This document shows, one piece after another, positions 7,661-14,059 of a DNA stretch of 14,270 nt; within the stretch, counting starts at the first letter, position 1; every line of letters starts with the position of its first letter. The DNA is from Anaerolineaceae bacterium UBA5311 (GTDB lineage Bacteria; Chloroflexota; Anaerolineae; Anaerolineales; Anaerolineaceae): positions 14,230-28,499 of the forward strand of contig DHRN01000100.1 of the NCBI GenBank assembly GCA_002411175.1, in the 5' to 3' direction. The notes under the pieces are model-generated. The model saw only the letters and a list, made by a program, of their open reading frames with translations, did no database searches and was not told the origin of the DNA. A program made the position numbers and the translations under genes.

Positions 7661-7702
7661 ATGAAAAAGCACATGACCAGGAGAGGAGTTCTCTTTGACT
7701 GA
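7661..7702 (+). CDS. Possible 13-codon leader ORF overlapping the permease start
   Basis: ATG at 7661 opens MKKHMTRRGVLFD and stops at TGA 7700-7702, in a different frame from the permease, whose TTG start at 7695 lies inside its last codons. The leader ATG is only about four bases from the predicted transcript start, so it would be nearly leaderless. The ribosome site for the TTG start (GGAGAGGAG, 7680-7688) lies inside the leader and can pair with the following CTCT. It may couple translation or be chance. Confidence 0.3.
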   Translation: MKKHMTRRGVLFD

Positions 7703-8861
7703 AGCGACGCTGGGAGTTAAGCCACCTAAAACCGGTTCGACTTTGCACACCCTTCGAACCAAAGAGCAGATAACCGGCTATCTGTTCGTCTTACCCGCAC
7801 TTATTGTCATCTTAGTATTTGGTTTATTCCCAATTGGATACTCATTGTATATGAGCTTGTTCAACTGGCGGGTAACCAAAGGCGCCTATGTTGGTGGGCG
7901 CAACTACTTGTTAATTTTTGGTACCTGGACTAATTTATTGATCACTCTGGCTGGGATTGCCTTGATTGTCGCGGCTTTCTGGATCTGGAGCAACGCGTTT
8001 TCATCACTCAGCAACAGAAAAACAATTGCGAAGGTTGTTGCAGCTGCTGTGCTGATAGTCGGTGGCGTCGTTTTTGTTACTGGCTGGGGTTACATGTTTG
8101 AAAGTGGTAACCAGAACTTCCTCAAGTCGTTGATTGTAACAACTTATTACGCGGTGGGGACCGTTCCGGCAGAGGTGATTATTGGGATGATCCTCGCCTT
8201 TTTGCTCTACCAGGACATCGTGGGAAAAGACATTTTCAGGATGATGTATTTCCTTCCATATGTGACGCCCTCAGTGACATCGGCGGTGGTTTTCCAGATC
8301 ATCTTCTCACTAAGAGAAACCTCGATCGCAAACATGGTAATCGGCTGGTTTGGCATCAGCCCTCAAAGATGGCGCTTTGAACAACGACCTTTGCTAAATC
8401 TGCTCGGGGTTGACATTTCCGGTTTCCTGGCAGGACCAAGCCTGGCACTTGTCTCCATTATGCTCTATGGGATTTGGTCGTTTGTCGGATACAACACGGT
8501 TATTTTCCTGGCTGGGCTGGGGAACATACCGAAAGAAACCTACGAAGCAGCCGAGATTGACGGCGCGACGAAAGCGCAAATGTTCCGGCATATCACCATG
8601 CCGCTGCTTTCACCTACAACCTTCTATCTGACTTTAATCGGGTTTATCGGTACATTTAAGGCATTCAACCATATTTACGTGTTGAGAACACCAAGCGCGG
8701 GAGACTCGGTGATCACTTCAAGTTTGCTCATCTTCGATAACTTTTATAAGGCAAATCAATATGGAGTGGCAACTGCCCAGGCGATCGTATTGTTTGTTGT
8801 GATTCTTGGGCTGACGCTTGCTCAAAACAAACTGATGGGAGAGAGAGTTTTTTATGGATAA
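7695..8861 (+). CDS. ABC importer permease, UgpA/MalF family, with an extra membrane hairpin
   Basis: A 388-residue permease with about eight membrane segments (near 26-53, 76-99, 113-131, 146-172, 180-205, 247-276, 305-328, 357-377). The cytoplasmic EAA loop that docks the ATPase is clear: YEAAEIDGATKAQMFRHITMP at about 283-303. Family members of about 300 residues go straight from the GGxNY region to the 'NTL' segment; here residues about 76-135 add two more membrane segments there, and residues 217-247 are another insert. The start is TTG at 7695 with GGAGAGGAG six bases ahead; ATG codons upstream are out of frame. The next gene overlaps it by 8 bases. The substrate of COG1175 permeases is usually a sugar, oligosaccharide or glycerol phosphate, and cannot be told here. 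Confidence 0.9.
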   Translation: MTEATLGVKPPKTGSTLHTLRTKEQITGYLFVLPALIVILVFGLFPIGYSLYMSLFNWRVTKGAYVGGRNYLLIFGTWTNLLITLAGIALIVAAFWIWSNAFSSLSNRKTIAKVVAAAVLIVGGVVFVTGWGYMFESGNQNFLKSLIVTTYYAVGTVPAEVIIGMILAFLLYQDIVGKDIFRMMYFLPYVTPSVTSAVVFQIIFSLRETSIANMVIGWFGISPQRWRFEQRPLLNLLGVDISGFLAGPSLALVSIMLYGIWSFVGYNTVIFLAGLGNIPKETYEAAEIDGATKAQMFRHITMPLLSPTTFYLTLIGFIGTFKAFNHIYVLRTPSAGDSVITSSLLIFDNFYKANQYGVATAQAIVLFVVILGLTLAQNKLMGERVFYG

Positions 8862-9750
8862 CCTGGCGGTCACACAACCAAAACCTGCCCCTGCCACCCG
8901 CGGGAAACGCTCTCCATTCTATTGGATTGGACGAGTGTTAACCTATGCTATCCTGATAATCGGCGCGCTCATTTTTATTTTCCCATTTTTCTGGATGATT
9001 TCAAACTCTTTGATGACTCTGGGCGAGACCATCACGCGGCAATTGTTGCCGAAAGTGCCTCAATGGAGTAATTATGCCGATGCCTGGAACCAGGCAAAAT
9101 TTTCCAAGTATTTTTTGAACAGTGTTTTGATTACATTGGGAACACTGGCTGGATTGCTGTTCACTTCGATTTTGGCAGGCTATGCTTTTGGACGGATTGA
9201 CTTCAAAGGGAAGAATATCCTTTTCGGATTATTTTTGGCTACAATGATGATCCCGGAATCAGTCACTTTAATCCCAAATTACCTGCTTATCCGAGGCAGT
9301 ATCCTGCCAATCCCTGGCGGCACCTGGCTGAATAAGTATTGGTCACTGACGGTACCGTTCATTGCGAATGCGTTCAGTATCTTCCTGTTGAGGCAATTCT
9401 TTGCCCAGATTCCAAAGGAATTGTGGGACGCTGCCCGTATTGACGGCGCGGACCATCTGCGATTTTTAATCCAGGTTGTCTTACCAATCAGCAAAGCGCC
9501 GGTAATGACAGTGTTATTGTTTGGCTTTACCGGCTCCTGGAACGCTTTTCAGTGGCCCTTGCTTGTGACAACAAACGACACCTGGCGACCAATCATGGTC
9601 GGATTGTGGTCGTTTGTTAACGAAGCCGGACCGCAAACTCACTTGTTGATGGCAGGAGCGGTGATCTCTTTGATTCCGATCCTGATAATCTATTTCCTGA
9701 CCCAAAAACAATTTACGCAAGGGATTGCAACCACGGGTTTGAAAGGTTAG
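8854..9750 (+). CDS. ABC importer permease, UgpE/MalG family
   Basis: A 298-residue protein with six predicted membrane segments (about 29-50, 88-112, 122-144, 162-183, 215-236, 267-285) and the EAA loop ELWDAARIDGADHLRFLIQVVLP at 189-211, which contacts the ATPase. Length and layout are usual for the COG0395 family. The ATG overlaps the end of the first permease by 8 bases and has a GAGAGAG purine run ahead of it. It forms the membrane channel with the first permease. No ATP-binding subunit gene follows, so a shared MsmK/UgpC-type ATPase from elsewhere is expected. Confidence 0.92.
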   Translation: MDNLAVTQPKPAPATRGKRSPFYWIGRVLTYAILIIGALIFIFPFFWMISNSLMTLGETITRQLLPKVPQWSNYADAWNQAKFSKYFLNSVLITLGTLAGLLFTSILAGYAFGRIDFKGKNILFGLFLATMMIPESVTLIPNYLLIRGSILPIPGGTWLNKYWSLTVPFIANAFSIFLLRQFFAQIPKELWDAARIDGADHLRFLIQVVLPISKAPVMTVLLFGFTGSWNAFQWPLLVTTNDTWRPIMVGLWSFVNEAGPQTHLLMAGAVISLIPILIIYFLTQKQFTQGIATTGLKG

Positions 9751-9767
9751 GATAAAATATTATTGAA

Positions 9768-9790
9768 GATAGCGAGAATATCTCGATATC
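9768..9790. repeat. Palindrome between the permease and binding-protein genes
   Basis: Arms GATA-G-CGAGA and TCTCG-A-TATC flank a three-base centre ATA, giving ten positions per arm with one mismatch. It lies 33 bases ahead of the binding-protein ATG, before its GGAGG ribosome site. It may be a protein operator or an RNA hairpin that protects the downstream mRNA; there is no T-run after it, so it is not an intrinsic terminator. Confidence 0.55.
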
Positions 9791-9823
9791 AATTAATTAG
9801 GTTCAAAATGGAGGTTTTGAATA

Positions 9824-11188
9824 ATGAAGAGAAAGCTGTTTAGTTTAATTGCAATCGTGATGGTTGCAGCAATGGTGCTCAGCGCTTGCGGCACCCCCGC
9901 GACTGATACCCCACCGGTCGAAGAAGGTGGCGTGGATTGGTCGACTGTAACCCCTGCCCAGAATATTACTTTCTGGCACCAGCACACCGGCGAAGACCGC
10001 GAAGCTGCAATGGAAAAAATTGTCAATGACTTTAATTCCACCAACGAATATGGCATCACTCTGACCGCAGAATACGCCGGCGGATATGGCGATATCTACA
10101 CCAAGATGCTTGCCCTGCTCAACACCCCCGACGTTCCTGACATCGTGGTCGGTTATCAGAATCAGATCGCTACCTACCAACTGGCTGACGCGTTCTTTGA
10201 TATGAACACCGTGATTAATGATTCCGTCTACGGTATGCCCCAGGCAGACCAGGATGACTTCATCGATGCCTTCTTCCAGCAGGACGTTTATCCCCTCTAT
10301 GACAACCAGCGTCTCGGTTTGGCTCCCAACCGCTCGATGGAAGTCATGTATTACAACATGGACTGGCTGACCGAATTGGGCTATGACGGTCCTCCCACCA
10401 CCCCGGAAGAATTCCGCGAGATGACCTGTGCGGCTTCCGCGAACCCCTTCAGCGGCGCCATGGCAGAAGGTTCGATGGGCTATCAACTAAGCATCGATAC
10501 CTCCCGCTTCGCTTCCTGGACCTATGCATTTGGCGGCGACATCTATGATGGCACCACCAACCAGTACACCCTGAACAGCCCCGAAGCCGTGGCAGCTTTC
10601 GAGTTCCTCCAGGATCTGTTTGCTGATGGCTGTGCCCGCCTGGTCTCCGAAAACTATGGCGATCAGTCTGACTTTGGCAACGGTACTTTGCTCTTCACCG
10701 TTGGCTCCAGCTCTGGTCTGCCCTTCTACACCTCCGCTGTTGAGGGTGGCGCTAATTTCGAATGGTCAGTTGCCGCTCTCCCCAGCACCGGTACCCCCAA
10801 GCAGGACGTTTATGGCGCAAGTGTTTCCATTCCAAAATCGACTCCCGAACGCCAGTTGGCTGCCTGGATCTTCCTGAAATACTATACCAGCCCCGAAGTT
10901 CAGAAACTGTGGGCGGAAGCTTCCGGTTACTTCCCGGTGCGTAAATCTGTTGCTGACATGATGGGCGATTACATGGCTGCCAACCCGACCTACAAAGCTT
11001 CCTGGGATCTGTTGGAATATGGTTGGTTTGAACCTGCCGTACCTGGTTATGACTTTGTTCGTGACGAAATTGAAGTAGTCATGGCTGCAGTTGTTGACGA
11101 TCCTACGCTGGATGTCCAGACTGAGTTTGACACGCTAAACGAATTTGGTAACAGAATTCTGGCTGAACAACTCGAGCAGCTAAACTAA
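9824..11188 (+). CDS. ABC importer substrate-binding lipoprotein, UgpB/MalE-like (family 1 extracellular solute-binding)
   Basis: A 454-residue protein with lipoprotein signal KLFSLIAIVMVAAMVLSAC, lipobox Cys22. The mature part begins with the family-typical NITFWHQHTGEDREAAMEKI and contains the usual hinge region NRSMEVMYYNMDWL (about 176) and AAWIFLKYYTSPEVQKLWAEASGYFPVR near 346-373, as in COG1653 proteins that bind sugars or glycerol-3-phosphate. The start has GGAGG at nine bases ahead. Third codon positions are rich in C (strings of GAC, ACC, CCC, AAC), unlike the permeases, which fits a highly expressed binding protein. It is the third importer gene and ends just before a strong terminator. 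The ligand cannot be deduced; the UgpB-like opening alone does not prove glycerol-3-phosphate. Confidence 0.93.
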   Translation: MKRKLFSLIAIVMVAAMVLSACGTPATDTPPVEEGGVDWSTVTPAQNITFWHQHTGEDREAAMEKIVNDFNSTNEYGITLTAEYAGGYGDIYTKMLALLNTPDVPDIVVGYQNQIATYQLADAFFDMNTVINDSVYGMPQADQDDFIDAFFQQDVYPLYDNQRLGLAPNRSMEVMYYNMDWLTELGYDGPPTTPEEFREMTCAASANPFSGAMAEGSMGYQLSIDTSRFASWTYAFGGDIYDGTTNQYTLNSPEAVAAFEFLQDLFADGCARLVSENYGDQSDFGNGTLLFTVGSSSGLPFYTSAVEGGANFEWSVAALPSTGTPKQDVYGASVSIPKSTPERQLAAWIFLKYYTSPEVQKLWAEASGYFPVRKSVADMMGDYMAANPTYKASWDLLEYGWFEPAVPGYDFVRDEIEVVMAAVVDDPTLDVQTEFDTLNEFGNRILAEQLEQLN

Positions 11189-11211
11189 TTTTTGTTAGAA
11201 TTGCGTAATAG

Positions 11212-11246
11212 AATCCTCCCTGTACTTGCAGGGAGGATTTTATTTT
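11212..11246 (+). terminator. Intrinsic terminator of the importer operon
   Basis: A perfect 11-bp stem, AATCCTCCCTG (11212-11222) with CAGGGAGGATT (11229-11239), a six-base loop, then TTATTTT. It begins 24 bases after the binding-protein stop codon. Confidence 0.93.
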
Positions 11247-11254
11247 GCTATAAT
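11226..11254 (+). promoter_or_regulatory. Extended -10 promoter of ssrA
   Basis: TGCTATAAT (11246-11254) is a full extended -10 element directly after the T-run of the upstream terminator. A weak TTGCAG at 11226-11231, 17 bases upstream and inside the terminator hairpin, may serve as -35. Predicted +1 is about 11261, four bases before the mature 5' end of tmRNA. Confidence 0.7.
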
Positions 11255-11264
11255 GGTGGTGCAT

Positions 11265-11663
11265 GGGGATGCCAGGTCTCGACGGGAGAAGCTGGTTCCG
11301 GATTGCGAGCCGAGAGATACCGACCTCGTAAAATCAGTATAAAACAACAAGTGCCAATCGCACAAGTTACGCTACCCTTCCTTTAGCTGCATAAGCTGAT
11401 CGAAGATAGCATGACCTCCATAATTGAGGTCACGTCCCCTGGAGTCGTTTTTCTGACCGAATCCAGCAAGGATGTCATAGAAGTCAGAATGCTGATTGTT
11501 GATTCGTGAGACGATCCTAAGAGAGCCATTGGGCTCAAACGAATGGTTTGCCGGTAGTTGCGCAGAACACCTTAAGGCGAATGAGACCAAATCTTCTGCT
11601 ACGCTCGTAGATATTCGAGAGTCTAATCTTTCGGACGCGGGTTCGATTCCCGCCATCTCCACC
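11265..11663 (+). ncRNA. ssrA: tmRNA (transfer-messenger RNA)
   Basis: One-piece tmRNA of about 399 bases that rescues stalled ribosomes with SmpB. The 5' end GGGGATG pairs with CATCTCC at 11654-11660, followed by ACC; the next base is T, so the CCA end is not fully encoded. The tRNA-like part shows the T arm GCGGG-TTCGATT-CCCGC and the 5' side CCAGGTCTCGACGGG. The tag frame starts at the resume codon GCC 11353 and ends at TAA 11394: ANRTSYATLPLAA, with the usual LAA degradation end. A perfect hairpin GACCTC/GAGGTC follows the tag, and pseudoknot-like regions fill the rest. Boundaries follow the acceptor pairing. Not in doubt, except for the exact resume codon. Confidence 0.97.
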
Positions 11664-11665
11664 TC

Positions 11666-11692
11666 AAGCCCCCTGATCGGGGGCTTTTTTTT
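11666..11692 (+). terminator. Intrinsic terminator of ssrA
   Basis: AAGCCCCC (11666-11673) pairs with GGGGGCTT (11679-11686) around a five-base loop, followed by a run of eight T from 11685. It starts three bases after the mature tmRNA end. Confidence 0.95.
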
Positions 11693-11712
11693 ATTGTTGT
11701 AAGGTAGTAAGG

Positions 11713-11826
11713 ATGAAGACATTACTGGAACACGCAGTGCACGCTCCCTACGAAAAGATGGCTTTGGTAGAGGCCTTGCTCCCTTTTACGAGAAATGTTA
11801 TTGTTGTAGACAAACAACAAATTTAA
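11713..11826 (+). CDS. Doubtful small ORF, 37 codons, unknown
   Basis: ATG at 11713 opens a frame beginning MKTLLEHAVHAPYEKMALVE and ending IVVDKQQI. AAGG occurs eight bases ahead. I do not recognise the sequence. It lies right after the ssrA terminator with no visible promoter, and it is flanked by two copies of TTATTGTTGTA (11691-11701 and 11798-11808). It could be a small gene, a remnant, or chance; the spacer 11693-11887 holds nothing else I can support. Confidence 0.2.
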   Translation: MKTLLEHAVHAPYEKMALVEALLPFTRNVIVVDKQQI

Positions 11827-11887
11827 TCCTACCCGGGCAAGAAGGGGAAATGCAAGTTTCACTGAATTGCCTGAAATGAAAGCGTAG

Positions 11888-13924
11888 TTATCTTCCCTGC
11901 GAGAGGGATGTGATCAATTCCTTCAAGCCATCCTCGCTCAAAATTGGTACCCCGAGCTGGAGGGCTTTTGTGTATTTGGAGCCGGGGCTTTCACCCAAAA
12001 CCAGATAATCCGTTTTTTTACTGACCGAGCCGATAACTTTTCCGCCGTTCTCTTTGATCAGACCCTCTGCCTGTTCCCTGGAAAGTGTTGGCAGCGTCCC
12101 GGTGATGACGAAACTTAGCCCATCCAGCGGCTGCGCACCTTGATTTGGTGCAGGCGCGCTGGTAGGCCACAAGCCAACCTCTCTGAAAGCTTCGAGCAGC
12201 TGTTGGTTATCGGTTTCATGAAACCAGGCGTGGATATCCTGCGCCACAATTTCACCGACCCCGTCGATATTCATTAACTCGTCAATCGTTGCTGCTGAAA
12301 GGGCGTCCAGATCATGGAAACTCTCGCTCAGTTTTTCTGCAGCGACTTCTCCCACACCTCTGATACCCAAAGCAGTGATCATACGCGGCAGGGTTTGGCT
12401 TTTGGAAGCCTGAATCGCATCGCTCAGATTTTGCGCCTTTTTTGGTCCAAATTTTTCAAGTTTGAGCAGATCTGATTCCTCGAGGTGGTACAAATCGGCG
12501 GTTGAGTGGATTAAACCCGCATCGACAAGCTGGAGGACGATTTTTTCGCCCAAGCCGGCAATATCCATTGCTCCCCTGGATGCAAAATGCTCAATGTTGC
12601 GGCTTAGCTGTGCCGGACAGCTGGCATTGATGCAATACAAGGCGACCATGCCCTCGTCTCTTTCAACCAGTGCGCCGCACGAAGGGCAATGTGTAGGGAG
12701 GGCATATGGAACCTGGCTGCCATCGCGTTTTTCGGGTAAAGCTGCAACGATGTAAGGGATCACCTCGCCAGCCCGTTTGAGCAAAACGCGGTCGCCAACC
12801 CGAATGTCTTTGTCCGCGATGAAGTCGAAATTGTGCAGCGTCGCCTGGCGCACAACCACCCCGCCAATCGGCGTCGGCTCGAGGACGGCGTAAGGAGTGA
12901 GCACGCCGGTGCGTCCAACATTGACAAGGATATCCAGCAAGGTGGTTTCGACTTCTTGGCCCGGATATTTATAAGCAATCGCGCCCCTTGGGTCTTTGCC
13001 GACAATGCCAAGGTCTTCGTAAAGCTTTCGATCGTTGATCTTGATTACGATGCCGTCAGCATCGTACGCCCAGCCATGGCGATTTTCAGACTGTTCTTCA
13101 CAAATGGCAATGGCTTCACGGATTGTTTCCGCTTTCCAGTGCAGCGGGTTGACCGGCAGTCCGTATGATGCGATCGTTTCCAGGATAGCTTCCTGGCTGG
13201 GCGGGAAGGGTTCGCTCGATTCGACAATTTGGTAGAGATACAGTCTCAGAGGGCGCCGGGCAGTGATCGCCGGGTCCAGCTGGCGCAAAGAGCCAGCCGC
13301 TGTGTTGCGGGGATTGAGATAGGGTTTCAGTCCTTGCTCTTCCATTTCCCGGTTTAGCTTCTCAAAATCGGCTTTGGTTATAAAAACTTCTCCTCTAAAG
13401 ACGATATGATCCGGGACGTGAATGTCTTGTTTGATCGGAATACGTAAAGGGATTGTCGGCAGGGTTTTTAGGTTTTCGGTGATATCCTCGCCAACGATTC
13501 CATCTCCGCGGGTCGCACCCAGGGTAAAAAAACCATTGTTATAGGTCAATACCACCGTGAGCCCGTCCAGTTTTGGTTCGAGGAAGAATTCGGTATGCGC
13601 GACTCTTTGGTCAAGCCTGGTGACACGAGCGTACCAATCCATCGTCGCCTGGGGTCCGAAACCATTCGCCAGGCTGAGTATTGGGGCGGGATGGTTTACT
13701 TTGCGAAATTTCTCAGAAAGTTTGCTTCCAACCCTCTGTGTGGGTGAATCGGGAGTGATAAGTTCGGGATATTGGGCTTCAAGCACCTTCAGGCGGTTGA
13801 AAAGCAGGTCGAAGTCGTAATCGCTAATCTCGGGTTGATCGAGGGTGTTGTAGAGGTAATTATGATAGTTGATCTGGCAGCGCAGCTCTTCGATTTCGTT
13901 GATAACACTGGGATCAGCTGTCAT
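11888..13924 (-). CDS. ligA: NAD-dependent DNA ligase
   Basis: Full-length LigA of 678 residues, the usual length. Seen in order: Ia domain (HNYLYNTLDQPEISDYDFD, 21-39) that binds NMN; adenylation domain with catalytic Lys118 in EPKLDG; OB-fold; four-Cys zinc finger at Cys413, Cys416, Cys431 and Cys436; helix-hairpin-helix repeats from about 460 to 570 (LEKFGPKKAQNL, ITALGIRGVGEV, LMNIDGVGEIV); and a C-terminal BRCT domain from about 598 (LDGLSFVITGTLPTLSREQA). It seals nicks during replication and repair with NAD as cofactor. The ATG at 13924 has GGAGG six bases ahead. The tRNA-Arg gene lies 24 bases upstream on the same strand with no strong terminator between, so it may share that promoter. 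No clear terminator is seen after the stop. Confidence 0.98.
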   Translation of the reverse strand: MTADPSVINEIEELRCQINYHNYLYNTLDQPEISDYDFDLLFNRLKVLEAQYPELITPDSPTQRVGSKLSEKFRKVNHPAPILSLANGFGPQATMDWYARVTRLDQRVAHTEFFLEPKLDGLTVVLTYNNGFFTLGATRGDGIVGEDITENLKTLPTIPLRIPIKQDIHVPDHIVFRGEVFITKADFEKLNREMEEQGLKPYLNPRNTAAGSLRQLDPAITARRPLRLYLYQIVESSEPFPPSQEAILETIASYGLPVNPLHWKAETIREAIAICEEQSENRHGWAYDADGIVIKINDRKLYEDLGIVGKDPRGAIAYKYPGQEVETTLLDILVNVGRTGVLTPYAVLEPTPIGGVVVRQATLHNFDFIADKDIRVGDRVLLKRAGEVIPYIVAALPEKRDGSQVPYALPTHCPSCGALVERDEGMVALYCINASCPAQLSRNIEHFASRGAMDIAGLGEKIVLQLVDAGLIHSTADLYHLEESDLLKLEKFGPKKAQNLSDAIQASKSQTLPRMITALGIRGVGEVAAEKLSESFHDLDALSAATIDELMNIDGVGEIVAQDIHAWFHETDNQQLLEAFREVGLWPTSAPAPNQGAQPLDGLSFVITGTLPTLSREQAEGLIKENGGKVIGSVSKKTDYLVLGESPGSKYTKALQLGVPILSEDGLKELITSLSQGR

Positions 13925-13948
13925 GGTAACCTCCGCATGGACAAAAAG

Positions 13949-14020
13949 TATCTCCGCTGGGACTCGAACCCAGATTGCTGGCTCCGGAGGCCAGTGCCTT
14001 GTCCATTAGGCCACGGAGAC
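13949..14020 (-). tRNA. tRNA-Arg (anticodon CCG)
   Basis: A 72-base cloverleaf on the minus strand. Acceptor GTCTCCG pairs with CGGAGAT (first pair G-U), D arm GCC/GGC, anticodon stem CTGGC/GCCAG with loop CTCCGGA giving anticodon CCG (13987-13985, reads CGG), T arm TGGG-TTCGAGT-CCCA. The discriminator base is A and no CCA is encoded; CTTTTTG follows. Confidence 0.95.
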
Positions 14021-14030
14021 GTGAGCCCTT

Positions 14031-14059
14031 ATTATACCAATTAATGGATAAACTGACAG
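14031..14059 (-). promoter_or_regulatory. Extended -10 promoter of tRNA-Arg (and perhaps ligA)
   Basis: On the minus strand TGGTATAAT (14039-14031) is a full extended -10 element, with CTGTCA at 14059-14054, 17 bases upstream, matching the -35 consensus at four of six. Predicted +1 is near 14024, four bases ahead of the mature tRNA. Confidence 0.65.

Noticed and set aside
9725..9767. Possible internal promoter for the binding-protein gene (TTGAAA with TATTGA)
   Set aside because: The -10 matches poorly and the alternatives have wrong spacing.
9845..10486. Minus-strand ORF of 213 codons inside the binding-protein gene
   Set aside because: Antisense to a clear family-1 solute-binding protein; its openness follows from the strong codon bias of that gene.
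11372..11722. Minus-strand ORF of 116 codons containing MAGIEPASERLDS
   Set aside because: It is the antisense reading of the 3' half of tmRNA; this peptide is a familiar false annotation from tmRNA/tRNA regions.
11827..11887. Terminator for ligA
   Set aside because: Only a short TTTCA/TGAAA inverted repeat and no T-run on the minus strand.
13772..14044. Plus-strand ORF with RWDSNPDCWLRRPVPCPLGHG
   Set aside because: It is the antisense reading of the tRNA-Arg gene and the start of ligA, a well-known false-ORF pattern.
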